A DNA stretch of 64,000 nucleotides from Lepisosteus oculatus (Eukaryota; Chordata; Actinopteri; Semionotiformes; Lepisosteidae), in contig NC_090712.1 in the NCBI RefSeq assembly GCF_040954835.1, forward strand, positions 21,579,784 through 21,643,783, given 5' to 3'. Of this stretch, positions 11,561-26,500 are shown piece after piece. The notes under the pieces are model-generated. The model did no database searches and was not told the DNA's origin. It saw only the letters and a list, made by a program, of their open reading frames with translations. Within the stretch, counting starts at the first letter, position 1. Each line of letters begins with the position of its first letter. Both the position numbers and the translations under genes were made by a program.

Positions 11561-14500
11561 CTGCAACCAGAAGGCTGTAAGGTGCCTACACCAGGTTTCT
11601 TGGCACAGAATACACTCTGCAAGGCGAAGAGCTGCCAACTTAATGCTGAAATAATATTGTTACTACAAAATGATCTGAGTTTCTGTTGCTGTGAAATTTA
11701 TTGTAATATTCACCTAAACTTGCACTCCAATCACAACACAATAGACCTATGTTTCATGTTCTGTTCTTGAAGGAAGGTGTCATCGGTACAATATTAAACA
11801 TACTGTACTAATGCACACAGGGCTTGTAGAGATAGAGATAAATATTGTGGGGAGGGAATATAAATTCTTGCCAAATAAATTCTAGCCAAACACAAATAAA
11901 TGGACATGACTCTTGAGTGTGTTCAGTTACATCTGGGTCTCGGATATGTAGCACATGAAAATGCTTGAGGCTTACATTTATAGTATTTCGTACACATACA
12001 GTAAGTGCAGCCTAATCCCATTACAAAAAACAAATTACTAAAGTGTTCTCTTAAGTGTTCAAAGTGTTTCAGTATGTCTCTATCATTTTATCAATGAAAG
12101 TTGAAACGCCACATGATCAAATTGAACCCAACAGCAGCTGCACTTATTGACCTGACCTATTGAAATTGATGGAATATTGCATAGCCTGTTATCACTTTGT
12201 ACTGTATGTGCACAACTTCCATAATTCCCTTCTGTCTTTGGTGACAGATTTGTGGTAGAAAAGACAGATGGTAAAATTTGAGCTGCACTCATTGGATTCA
12301 GACTGTTTTTAAGACATGCAAGTCCAGTGTATTGCTGTAGAGGTCCAACCAGTCAATGCTCCTACACCCTGTGTTTGGTCCAGAGTTACTGTCGGGTCAC
12401 ACAGTGTAATGGGAATTACTCACCTGGCAGGCCAGGAGGCCCAGGCAACCCTTTAGGCCCTCGTACCGTGACTCCTCTCTCTCCTTTGTCTCCCATTTCA
12501 CCTGCACATGACAGATATTCATAGACAGTCTGAAATTAGCAAACATTCCATTGCCATTTGCACTAAGTGATATAACAAGCTGATTCAGTTACTTCCACAC
12601 CTGTTTGTGGATACCAGTAAATGCCACCTGGTATTACCAGAGGCACCTCTGTATTACACAGGAATAATACAGTGCAATACAGGGGTAAGGATGTTCTTTA
12701 CTTCACATTTAAATTGTTTTGTTATTACACTAAGCTTTACATATCCTGTCCTCTTTGTTTAGGGTGTTATTCTTACCTGTAACTCACTCTCTCAAACTGT
12801 TGCAGTAGACCATTTAGTTTCAAGTTCCCTCAACTTAGGAAAACCTTCCTCATTTGCATCTGGATTTATTTTTATATTTCCCTGAGGTGGCTTTTTGCTG
12901 TTGTAAAGTACCTTTACATCAGTTTCTCTCTAGACAGTACATCCATGTTGTACTGAATTCTATTAATACATCATTATTTTAATTTGAGATGCCTTTTAGG
13001 ATACATGTTCGCATTTAGTATTTAATATCTTATTCACTGTGTCAGCTAGAGCAATTCTGAGCACTCTCAAAGTTAAGAAAATGGTGTACAAGTAATATGC
13101 TGCAAACTGAAGGCCATATGGGAGGACCCAATGCACTAATGCACTAAAAGGTTCATGGTTTTGATATCAGATTAGCACAATGCAGTAGTTCTAGTGCACT
13201 CCCTGATTGCTACTGCTGTTGCAAGGTAAGACCTCTGAGTAGAAAAAGGCAGCAGCCACCAGGAGCTAAAGCAGTGTGGAAAACCAGGACACTGCCTCTT
13301 CCAAACATGCTAACTTCCTGTATTGTATTGAATATCAGCATCACCAAAAAGGATTTTTCTCCAAATTTGTTATCTCTAAGGGGTTTCATGTGTCTAAAAG
13401 TCTGTCTGCAGTATTCCACCAGTAGTCCTAATTCCACAGGTGGACCCACTAATCAGCCTACTACCGCCTGCTGTGGAAGAAGATCCATCCTTCGCATTTG
13501 CAGCTCAGGGCTGTTTAAGATCCATCAGTGCACTGCTTGGATGCTCAGAGGTAGTTAACCTTAGCTTGTCTCAGCATTCACCTCATCTCTGTGTTTCGAC
13601 TGCGGTTGCTTGACCTAAGATTCCTGGGTTTCCCTGTTCTGCTTGTTGTGTTTCCCTGACCTTGAACTAACTTGGACTTTTTGGTTTCTGCCAACGAATC
13701 TCCATTTCTCTTCAGTACTGTTGTACTTTGTCCTCAGGTTTTGACATGTTGCCTGCCTTTGAATTACAAATGCTGACCGCTTGCCCTTACTCATTTACTG
13801 TAAACCCACAGTGTGTTTTTGACCCCACTTGGAATCTTCCACTTGGAAGAGCATGATCACAGGCATTTCCAGAATGTTAAGAACAATTTTCATTTCAGGG
13901 AAAAGACCAAATACTGTATATTTATCTTATTTATCTTAAAATGACTACAGATAAATACTTATTGTTCACCTGTTTTGTCAGATATACTAGCAGCCATTTC
14001 TCAGCCCAAGCTATGAATTGTGTTTTGTTTTAGTGTGGGACAGACCCCACCCTTGGCGAGGCATATTCTAGGGATCTGTACACACAAAAACTCACAATGG
14101 CTCCAAAGGACAGAGGGCTTATTGCACAATTCTTCCAGTTTTTTCTCAAGCTTCTTCCACACACAACCCCTCCTGCAAGTTCTTTATATTCCAAACACAA
14201 TGCTAGTTAAACCCATGTAAGAATGTGTTTTTCACCCAATCACCAGTAATCTAAATGACAACAGAAATAACAGTTTCCATATATGAACCTTACCTTTGGG
14301 TCCCTTGAGGCCGATGAGGCCTGGAGGCCCCTTAAGGCCTGGTAATCCTCGAGCTCCAGCTTGCCCAGGAAAGCCGCTGTCTCCAGGGGAACCAGGAGGA
14401 CCAGGAGGCCCAGGCCGGCCAGGCAGGCCAGCAGCCCCAGACTCAGGCCTGCGCAGACTGGCCGCCAGCTGAGCCAGCTGCTCTGTGGCATGAAAAGGAA

Positions 14501-17500
14501 GAAAACAGGTGAGAACTGGACTATAAACCTTCACAACTTCACAACTGTCACTCCATTGTTAAATCAGTTATGAAAACTGATACAAATGAAGACAATAAAT
14601 TGTAACCTGTAAATCTTCTTCAGTCTGTTCTGCACTGGATTTGCAAAGTTAGCATGAATCAAATGTTTTGTATAAAGGTTTATCAAATACCCACACAGTA
14701 TTAATAATAATATATAATGTTAATAATAATTATTATTATAATGTAGAAATAATAGTAAAGCAGAATCTTTACTAAACTGTACCTACATTAATTATTCATA
14801 CAACACTTTGCTGCTGCTGTCTGGAACACACCACAGTGTTTATGTGTTCTTTACCATTATTAATTTGATTTTTTCATTTAAATTTGCATTAAAACTTTTT
14901 ACATTTGGGTGTAGTAGACTGCCTTTTTAGGCTTAACAAATCTTCTTTTAGAATTGTATTAAACTCCACATTATCCTATATATGAAAATCATGTACGTAT
15001 TGTGTGTAAAATTCAAGATGCATTGAGTGTGTAATGTCTGTGAATCTCAATGCTCCTAAGAGTCCTTGTGAGTGACTTCATTGCATTTCATCAATTCAAA
15101 AAGCAGTTCAAACATCACTTATTTTGAATCAGAGTAGTACTTTTTATAATCAGAAGTGACTCCATTCCATAAATGAGATGTACATTTTACAGTTTAACTG
15201 GGTATTTGTAAATAAAGTGTGATTTTGAATTGTATACAATTGAAATGAAGAAGCCAGTCATGTTCTGCAAACAACATTCTGTAATATTTTCTACACTAAA
15301 AATACTGTAATAAATAAATGCATCACTCAGTAACAATAGTACAAAACATGCACATTCATATTTTAGCTATTCCGTTTCACACATCCAAAAAATGAGATTA
15401 CTTTTATCATAGATTGACTTTTTGTATTTTAACAAACAGACAAGTCTGCGCTGTTTTTTCTTTGGCTGTTGGTTTTTTTTGTTTTGTTTTTTAGGTATCA
15501 TTATACATGTTTCAAACATGAAAGTTAAATACAAGAACAGGTAAATATCAATCTGTTCTATGTACTGTTACATAAGTTAAACAAAAACATGTCTATTCCT
15601 TTTGAATGAAACATGAAGTGCATGAAACCTATGCTTATTATATGACCAGAGTGTTCAGAATGTTCTACAGAAAAACAATCCTCAAAAATGAAAGAGCTTG
15701 TTGTTGCTCCTTTTGAAGCCTGATTTGTAACAAGTACAAAACAAGTACAAAACTCCATACAGAATAGTTTATTTTCTTCAGAATAACTTTGACATGTATA
15801 TTTTGTTCTTTGTTCTAATTAATTTATTTGACTAATGTAGCCATTTATGGATCATCAACTGGGGCTTTATCTCTATCTTAATCTTTATCTCAGTAGAGTA
15901 CTTTGCTCAAGGCATGAAAAGCACAAACAGTCCACACAGTGTGAACTCACAACCTTCCAGTTATATACAAAAAACCCTAACCACCTTTCCACCCAAATAC
16001 AAATGTTGAAACGTACGTTTTTGCTGTGCTTTGATACAGTGTTACATTAATACAGCAGGGAGTTGAATGTAAATCAAGCACTCAATCTTAATCTGACATG
16101 GTAGTGCTCTTTAGGAATTTTGCCAGGGGGAAAGAGATTGTAAAATGCTAAATGCAGCACAGCAGTTAAAGTGCTTAAATGAGTGATTTTCTAGAAACCC
16201 TTTAGATACAGAGGCTTTTTACAATATTTTGTGTATATCTAAAATAAAAAGGCCATGTGTAATCATATTTTGTACAATCAGTACAGGGAGAACCAGCATA
16301 GCACATTAAATCCTTGAGTCATGTTTCCTACACTGTACCCAATAAGAGGGGTATGATCTGTCATGCCAGGTCCTTGAAGTCCAGATCTAAAACAACCCAA
16401 ATGATCTCTGGACCATCAGAACAAACATTTTAACACTGAACTTACCCTGCATCACGCGCATGCAGACTTGTCTTATATGCTGGTCACTTGGCTCTTTACC
16501 CTGGTGAAACACAAGTACTTTAGGAAGCAGATCATGGTCCATTTATGACTCGTTACAACCAGGTTATGGAAAGAAAGCTATAGAACCGCTGCAATAGTTG
16601 GTTGACCCTGGAATTCAATGTTACTTTTTAATAAATCCAAAACTGCTGAAAAAGATCTATCATTTCTAAATCCTTGTCGGCTGTCTCTTTTCCCGTTTCT
16701 ATTAAAATTGTTTTACAGATGTTAGATGTCTGTTGTTTTCCATCCCAGTGACTGAGTGCGCTCTTGCTAAGTGTACTGATCATGAAGAGGAGCTGCTGTC
16801 CGCTCACACCGTGGCAGGGCCCTGTGTGGAGAGGACCTACCGCTGGCCCCTGGGACCCCGGCAGGCCAGGCACACCGCGGTCTCCCTGCATTCCCCGAGG
16901 GCCCGGAGAGCCAGGGGGGCCCTCGACTCCAGGCTGCCCTCGACTTCCTTCGGGTCCGCGATTGCCCGGTTCCCCAGGACTGCCAGTCTAAACCAGATTC
17001 AGATTTGGACACAAGTCAGCAACATGATCAGAAACACAAGAACACCGTGAAAACAAGGATAAGGTTTGTATCACAGCTACCACTCCGGGGCTCTGTGACA
17101 GTCCAGCACAGAGGCGTGAGCTTCTGGCAGGGTTTGTGAGTTTGATTTGATCTGAATCAAACATTCTGAGCACTATGGCTGACAAGAGAGGGGGATACAT
17201 AATTTCTTGTGAGTACAGGGTATAATCTATTTAAGAACACTTTACAACTGAAAACATTTTTCTAAGGTTTTCTCTACAGACCAGGTAACAATATTTACCT
17301 TCTTCAGGGACAGTTCTCATGCAAAGAAGGTAGACACTCAGAAAACACATTTTCATTTGCTGTATTGGGTAGACTGAAGATTTTTCATTGTTGTTTTCCA
17401 TGTTAAAACTGATCCCCATAACATATAACAATATGATATGCACTTTTGCTTAATCTCCCAGCATGATATTACAGGGAAACCAGTAACCTGGTTCTGTAAG

Positions 17501-20500
17501 GCACCGACCACAGCCTGGAAGACAGAGGTGACCAAGCTGTCTCACAATGACAAATGGGACTGATTCTTTGTACAATCGTCTAGCTCATTACTTGCATGAA
17601 AATGATCTACACAATCAGAAGCCACCCAAGCCACCAAGGGTCATGTTGACAGTGAAGACACTACATTTTTCTTTTAAACTGGCCAGAGGATCTGAATGGT
17701 GGGATGGAGTGCTCTCCTGTCTGATAAATGCAAATATATTGCCCTTGACAGTGGGCAGACAATGGGAGTGGACACTGGTGATTTTTCATTATTTCATTAT
17801 TCGTGTCATCCAGTGCCATGGTGAAACTTTGATGATAAAGGGAAGAATATCTTTAACACAATGATTTTAGTGCAGATTAATAACTCTCCTCCTTTTCTCA
17901 AACCTTATGCTTCTTAAAAAAAACACCCCCCCCCCCATTTCATTTATCCCTGCCTTTAAAGATTTAATTTAATAATTTGTGACATATCACAGACAATAGA
18001 ACAGGTAAAGGTTTATTTCCTGCTGAAAGTGCTGAGAGACACAACATTTTCACATCTGAAGAAGGCTCCACAGCCGAAATGTTGTGTCTCTTTTCTTTTC
18101 CTTTCAGCAGGGAATAAACCTCTTTCTGTTACTTTGCAGCCTACCATGCTGATGCAGCTCCCTACTTCAATTTCTACAATATCACTATACTGTACGTTTA
18201 AATTAACATGCTGAAATATTTCACATGTAGCATAAATTTTTACTTATAGTACTTTCATATGAAAGAAATATCTCATCTTGGGGGTTTAAACAATAGACAC
18301 TTTAGCGTGTAATAGACACTTATTAGTATATTTGGGAATAGTTATTTATGGTATGTACTGCATACGCTTTTTGCTTTGGCTTAATAAGAACCTAGATCAG
18401 CGCACCACCAATTTCCAGATCTACCACTAGATGTCATTATTATTACTAATAAAATCCAATCCTAAACATTTAAGATCTCACTGCGATTTACAAAATAAGG
18501 TTTAAAAAGTCCAGTAACGCATATCCATTACACTGACACTAAATTGTAATTAATTTGGTCATTCTGACATGTGGCAAGGCTTAGAAAATCTAACATGATT
18601 TTTTTATCTGTAATTTTGTTTCCATTTTCTGTAATTTTTTAAAACCATCATTTAAATTTTTAATTAAATGCATTGCCCATGAGTATCGTGTTTATTTTCT
18701 ATGTTGTCATATTAAGAAATGCAATTTAAATATGCAATACATTTTTTTGGAAATTTCAGGAATTGGCAATTTATTTTCTGTGTGATCAGGGTACAATAAT
18801 GTTAAAATACGCTACGATATATCTGGTATGATACATACACGTGGAGGCACAATTAGAAATAAGAACAGGTGTAATGTTAATATAATACCGGTAACTTGTA
18901 GCTTTTAAAGCAACATATTATGAGCAAGAAGTTGATACATTCTCTGGATTTTTACATTAATACAAGTTTACTGAATAGTTTTGTTATTTTGGTGATTATA
19001 TGGTCAAATTCTTTTCAAATAAGTTCTATACTCTTAGCCTTGAAAGGAGGCATACTGTATTGTACAGGAGACACTATTTATGTATTATTAATTTAAAAAA
19101 GTTTTTAGAAAACTTACTGATCCTTTCGGTCCAGGTTCTCCTTGGTCACCCTGTAAGAATAATATTTGAAGTTTAGTTTAGTGAAGTTTGTTACCTTTGT
19201 TAACCAATCAACTGTGAGTTTTAGATTCTTGTTACCTCTTTTCCACAAAGTGACATTTTAATGTAAAAGTTTCAGCTGAAGGTTTTCAGCTTTTATTCAG
19301 ACTCACTTGGTCTCCCTTCTCTCCTGGTGTGCCCTCTGCACCTGGATCTCCCTATAAAATATAGATGGAAAAAATGTTAAATACATCAGGTAGTTTATGC
19401 CCCATTTCATATACAGTCTTCCCTTGTGTGAGTAAAGTACACAATGATGAAAGAGACAACCCAGACCTATGTGTCCCCTGACCTCCCCCCCCAGAGGAGA
19501 GACAGAGATCTTACACACCTCTCTCACCACCCTCCCTGCCCACAGGTAAGCCCAGAGACAGACCTGACACCTGTCTCAACACACTCCCCGCCCACAGGTA
19601 AGCCCAGAGACAGACCTGACACCTGTCTCACCACACTCCCCGCTCACAGGTAAGCCCAGAAACCGGCCTGACACCTGTCTCACCACACTCCCTGCCCACA
19701 GGTAAGCCCAGAGATAGGCCTGACACCTGTCTCACCACACTCTCTGCCCACAGGTAAGCCCAGAGAAAGTGGATCAGTAAGAGACACTGTGTTTGTGTTT
19801 GGCAGTAGGCTGACTTACTTGTTCTCCTTTAGGACCAGTTTGACCCACAGCACCCTACAACAAAACAAACATGAGTAGCACAGGAGACTATTTTTAATTT
19901 GGCAATAAAAAAACTAAACAAAACACTTGATTTATTCAACATTAATTTAAAACATTTTAACAGCTGTTTTTCAGAGAACACATTTTGAAAAAATTAAAAA
20001 CACTCATTTTTTAAAAGAAAAAAAATATTTAATCTTCTTTTTAAATTGGCTATGTGTTGATGTCTCCTATTGTATAATAAATACATTCAACAGATTTTTA
20101 CTATGGATGCTTTTTTGCTTTAAATCTTTTATTTTGTGAAGTGAATGATCAAATGAAGTGGATTTAGTGAAATTATGAGTGAAATTTGTATTAGACATGT
20201 TCGACAACCACATTCTTAATAATGGAGAATACTAATCTTCCTTATTACGTGAAAGGTGTTATAATAAACATAACTATAGTAATTGTATGTATAAAGTGCT
20301 TGTTATCCCAAAGTCTTTACATGGAACCCATTTAAGGGTGGGGAGCTACCTATGTGACTCACAGCAGCTGTTCTGTACTAGCACTATATAACAAATCATG
20401 TGGAGATTAATAGCCCTATTGTTATGCACAGTGGCATGGAATGTTTAATGACTAAGTAGCCAAACCCTTGGTTTAACAACTCATCTGAAGGAGGGAACTT

Positions 20501-23500
20501 TCTAAAGCACAGTGCCCCTGATGGCTATATTGAGGCACTGGCCTGAAAGCTCTGGTTAAGAGGAAAGAGTACAGAGCCCAGCACATACAGTAGGTGGTGG
20601 TGGAAGGGAGTCCCTACTACCTGTAAAGCACTATTAGTGAAATGCCCAAAAAAGTGCTAAGTGTAAGCAATTATTATTATTACTGTATCCTGTTGTTCAT
20701 TGAGTTTTGTATTTTTTTCCTTTCTGAATATTCTCAAGTTTTCAAGAAGTTGTAAAGTTGCTTATTTATTTAGTCAACACCTCTTTTTGGATATGAATTC
20801 ACATCCTATATTTTACAAGAAAACAACAGTGCTTTTTGTGCAGGGCTTTAGAGTTTAGAAACAGATCTCCTCTGTGCTCCAATAGTGCTCCTCTCACCCA
20901 CAGATGGCACTATTGACTCATTAATGTGTCCATAACTTGACCAGGAATTTGTAATCCTTTAAACAGGATTTGAGCCAGGAGACATTTTCTACATTCAGAT
21001 TAATGATATTGTATAATTATTTTCCACTAACTTTCCCATGGATATTATCTCCTTCAGTACTTAAATTGGTTTAAAGTTTTAAAATTGATATTAGTTATCT
21101 CAAAGGAACCAAATCAATAAAGACATACTGTATTTTCTGCTCTCTTTTTGGATATGAAGTATAATATAAAAGTGCATGCTGCACTATGGTTTCAGAATCC
21201 CATGGTCCTTTTTTATCTTTCTATTGAAACAAAGCACATTTAATACAAAAGTACAGAATTACAGTTTTCCCCAAGTGAAATCAGTTGGTTCCTACATTTT
21301 TATGGTTTTTCACAAAATCTGTATAAAGACCATGTAAAATCAGTGACTGTTGAAGGAATCTATAGCACATGGTACTGTAGGTTGTGAAAGAAGCTACAGT
21401 AGGAGACACTTTCAGCTAGAGTTGACTTTTTTAAGACCTGTATCATCTTTTGAAATATACCCTTTTCACTGCTGGATGTACTGCAATATAATGAAAATAT
21501 ATAATGATGATTTCAGAAAGAAAAAAGTGCATTGTCTAGGACAACTTATAAATGTATTGATTTGTCATTTGGATGCAATTTGGAGCCATGCTATTCAACA
21601 AAACACTTCTGACTATTTCTGACTTACGAGTCCATTACAGCAATGTTATTCTCCTGACCTTATAAAACTGGCCTAGCCTTTCTGCACAGATTCTGTTGCT
21701 TGCTTGGCTGTTCAGTGAGGGAACATAACTGCAAACCAAAATAAAAAAATAGATTCCCTTTTTAAATAAAATGCATATCAAATGCATGTTGATGAATGGT
21801 AGACCTTCTCCAAACATCTTTGGGAATTAATTGCTTTATTTTACAAATGAGCCTCCTTTGTTATATAGCCAGAAAAAAAATTCAGAGTAAATAGCAAATA
21901 GTAAAGAGGGCTATGTTCTAAAAAGTGAAAAAATAAGGTAATTTCCATAGGTGATGTAACTGGAGCTAAACCTGCCTAGAAAGTACTTACCCTGTCTCCT
22001 TTAACTCCAGGTAGGCCAGCTGGACCGGGCAGCCCTGGCAAACCAAGGTCACCTTTAGGACCCTGAAAACAATGTATAAGTTAGCACATAGAAATCCCAC
22101 AGGAAAAACAGATTTTTACTTTGCCAATTTTGGCTGTGCTTACGACCTTAAAACTATGTTACACAGGGTAATTCTGTAGGCAATGTATCTGTCCTCTCTT
22201 TCTTCTCTCCTCTCCTGTGATCAGCACTCACGGACCTTCAGATTCCTTGCTAACAGAGAGCTCTTTCAACCCAGGCACTCATACTGGGATTCTCCTGTTA
22301 CTGTGTCAATACTCTCCGGCCAGATACAACAAGAGACCATTCATTCTACTCCCCTGTGGCTCCTGCTGCAGCTCAGACTCTGAGGTGATCCCTCTACCTC
22401 CCCCACAAAAAAAATTATATTTGCTATGAATACACAATAACGTCTAACATCTTAACTAAAGGAATTTTTTTAAGTGCTTTTCATTTAGTTCAGAAAACTA
22501 GTGAAAATTACAAAGATACTTGAATATAATGAAAAAAAATGTTTTTTAGATTGTTTCTTATGGTTTAGCATCCTTTTTTACATGTATTCACTCCTATTTT
22601 TTTACTATGACAGTGCAGTGGAGCAGAGATAGTTGTTGAGTGTGCTGTAAAAAGGCTGTAAGCTAGCTTGAATAACAGTGGCATCAGATATTATTAAGAA
22701 TGGCATAGACAAAGATTAGTTTTATGGGTTTATTGACTACAGCTGCACCCTTTTTTATTTTATTTTTCTTCATTTTTGAATCACTGAGTTTAATCTTTCA
22801 GCTGCAATCCCTGCACTGAATAGGCAAATTACAGCCTCTGTACACACTCCTCCCACACACCTGCCCTCCTGCTGCATGGTTGCTTACAGGAGGATAGGCA
22901 CTGAAAGGAGGAGTGATGATACACATTCACAGGACAGTAGTTCAAGCTCACAGGTAATCAGTAAAGCAGCAGGGTAAAGTCGAAGATGCCAATTCAAGCC
23001 AAAAGCAGTGCCCCTTGGCCAATTCTGTGCGACCACGTGGGGAATATCAGTCAGAGCTGTCTAATGAAGCAACAGACTGAGCACGTGCTTTCTCTCTTGA
23101 GACACACAGGACTCCCAGGGGCAGTACAAAAAAAGTAGTTTGATACTACTTTTTTTATTTTTACTATTTTAGAGCCTTGTCTCTGTTGGCATCATAGCTT
23201 ATTAAAACACTGACAGTAAAAGGCTACATTATTCCACATGGCACAGTTTCCTTGTCAAGTTTCTTGTCAATTTGAACAAATCAGCAACTCAGCCTGATCA
23301 TGACTCCAAGCATGACTCCAAGCAATCACATAACCTCCTATCCTTTTAGCCTGTTGGGTCTGACTGTCCTGTCCACTGTCCTGAAAAAGGTGCAATGTCA
23401 CCACAACTGCATTTTCTGGGAGATAATTTAATCTATTAATGAAAGACATCCCATGTCTGTTAGCCTGTGTCTCCAGAGTCTTTTGTACTGGGCAATACTT

Positions 23501-26500
23501 TCACATCTCTACACTGATCAGCATAAATGTAGTTCTCTTCCCCCTTGTCACTGAGACAGGTACTGTATATGTAATAAAGTTAACATTATAATTTTTTAAT
23601 AGATTGTTTTCACTCACACGGGGGCCTGGTTTTCCTGGAGGACCAGGGGGGCCCTGTTCTCCTCTATCACCCTGGAAAACAACACAAAAGAACATCAGTG
23701 TTAGGACTGTGTTTGCTTCCAACATGTCGGTTTCCCTGCAAATGCTACGATAATTGAGTCTGTAAGGTTCAAACCAGCAAGGCACAGCACTCGAAGTTCA
23801 GAGGCAGAAGCACTCGGCTGTCACACACAGCACCTCTGTCACAGTGCTGAGCTCACACCTTCCTCCTCACCTGCAGGAGATCGACTCACATGAGGAAGAC
23901 TTCTTCACAGTAAGCTTCCCGAGGCTCTGAGAGCTGTTTTAGTGATTTCAGTGCAGAAAGAGTCCATACTGTACAGAGAAAATATCTTAGAAATAACCAA
24001 GCCCCACATTTTCTTCTGAAAAGGGCTCATTTTGGATCCACAGTAATCTTTTAACTTATTTCAACCTAGGTATGGTTCTAACCTAAGTATGGCATGCATA
24101 CATATTAAGAAATAACAAGTAATAGGTTTATTCCATGCTGAAACAAGAAAGAAAACACAACGTTTCGGCTGTGGAGCCTTCTTCAGGTGTCACATTTTAT
24201 TATTTATTACTATTATCTTTATAAAAATACTTTTTTTCTGAATTGTAATTTTTAACAGCAGGATTCATGTCCAGCTTCAGAAGTCAAATTTTCAATTAAA
24301 TAAATGGCTTTGAGTCCTTGTGCTAGTGATGAGAAACATTCTTCAGCAGCTTACTGCTTCACTCAATAAGTCTGAATCCTTAAAAAATGTCCCGTAATAA
24401 GGTCTGAGCTTCAGACGCTCAGCAGGGATTACAATTAGATTGCACCGGGTACATCGTTTTTAACTTTTCATAATAATGGGAATAATTAGATACTTTTTTA
24501 CTATTTAACTATAACTATTAACTACTAACTACTAATTATATTAGTACATCTTCATTAAAAAGAATGGCCACCAGAAAATTAAAATTATTTAAAATATAGC
24601 CTAGACATAATATGTGTTCATGTACTAATATGTATATTGTTGTAAGACACCAAAATCCAGTTTAAAAATGTGTTCAGAAGGAAGTAACATCTAGTGATTT
24701 CACATAGGATATGCGATCACAGGTACTTATTAGCAAATTACCTCTATATCCTAACAGCCTTCAATAGGCTGCCACACACCTCGTTATCATGTAATTAAAG
24801 TAAATATTGTTAAAAATATTTTATTAGCTATTTCTCAGAAATATTTTGGCACTTTATTAGTTGCTTAGCTGATGAATACATCTTTCAGTTACCATTTGTG
24901 TTAATTGATTTTTATATTATACAGTAAATATCAATTAACCAGCTTCTTTCACAAATTAATTGGTGAAAGTTTTTTTGTTTGTTTTAATTGTAATAATATT
25001 GTCTTGAATGGGGTGATTTTTATATCTGTAGTAAAATTTAGACATAAAAGTATGTGCGGTAGGGTACCCACAACCACCTGCACATGAGAATGTCTCAGAA
25101 ACCTTACTTGTTGTTTTTGTGGGTGGGCTTGTGCATGGAAAGATGGAAAAACACAATTAAAATTAAGTTGCAAAAAAAACAGCCTTGTTTCAATTTAAAG
25201 TGGGAGAAAGATGAATGTGTAATATTTCTGATCTGCCAGTACACCCATTCAACAGGAGACCCATCTGGCCAGTGTCAGCCTCTGCTTTATGTTTGAGTGT
25301 TGCCGTGAGTGAGTGGGAGCAGGACACACCCCGGACAGGACAACAGTCCACTGTATGGCACATACACACACATTCACTTATACACAATAAGAGGGACATT
25401 CATAGCTGTCAAGCATGTCTTCAGACTATGGGAGGAAACCTTAGCACCTGGAGAAAAGTAGACTCCATACAGTGTTCTAAGATGAAATCAAACCCAGATC
25501 CCAAGATCTGTAAGCTGTCAGCACTAATTGCCATCCCATTGTGTTGCCCACAATAAGATATACAATTATTATGTGCATGCTTCCATTTTCTGGACATAAA
25601 TGTAGTGTGCAGTAGTTCTAATACATCACACCTTTCCATTCTGTAGGTGAAAGGCTCTGCTCAGCTACTCATATTGCTTGATTATAAATTATTTAACAGA
25701 TGATGATAATGTGGCCTGTTTAAGCATGCTGAAGTTGATCCATTATCCTGGAAATGAATTAATCGGTGACAGGAATAAAAACATACTCACTGGCCCACCT
25801 CTTGGTCCAACAGGGCCGACTTCACCTTGCTCTCCTCGTTCCCCCTGCAAAGAACAGCACCATGAGTCCCCCTGGCATCCTGACATAAGGACTTTAACAG
25901 CAACATGAATAAATAATCTTCGTCCGTCTTACCGTTTTGCCAGAAGATCCCATAGTGCCGATTAAGCCTGGGTCACCAGCATTGCCCTGAGACAAGAACA
26001 CAGTCATTAGCAGGTGATTGATTTGAGTGCAACATTCAGTAAAATGATTCTGTGCCCAGTTTACATTTACATTCTAAACAGAAAAACCTTTTTCTTAGCT
26101 CGTAACAGAAATTATGCGTCTTAGTTCTTAGTTGCACAGTGAAAATCAGTTGCTGTGTTTCTAAATGGACAGTTCAGTGTATGAGAATGGTTAAGGCAAG
26201 AGGTCTGTTTCCTACAGACTTACACAATTTTACCATGAATTACTGTGTATAATAATGTATATTTTCTCTGTGCAAAGATCTGAAGTTTCCTATTGAATCT
26301 GCAAAACCTTCATATAATGTTTTATAATTTATAATAGTAAAATGGAATCAAATCACTCTTAGAAATGTTCCACCTTTCTTTTTTAGTTTTTCTTGCCAGG
26401 CTGCTCCATCTTATCTCATTGTTGAATAGATGTTTCTAGCCCCCATTTTCACTTTATATTGAAGATGTACCTTACATTAATGTAACTTTTTGGCCAGATA

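Larger units (their letters stand above)
11561..19117 (-). other. col9a1: Introns 33-37 of col9a1
   Basis: Apart from exons 34-37 and hairpin repeat copy A, these introns are AT-rich DNA in which I could support no other gene or RNA. Confidence 0.5.

Noticed and set aside
11285..11770. Plus-strand 161-residue frame
   Set aside because: It lies opposite exon 38 of col9a1. Collagen codons on one strand lower stop frequency on the other.
16733..17050. Plus-strand 105-residue frame
   Set aside because: Antisense shadow of GC-rich exon 34.
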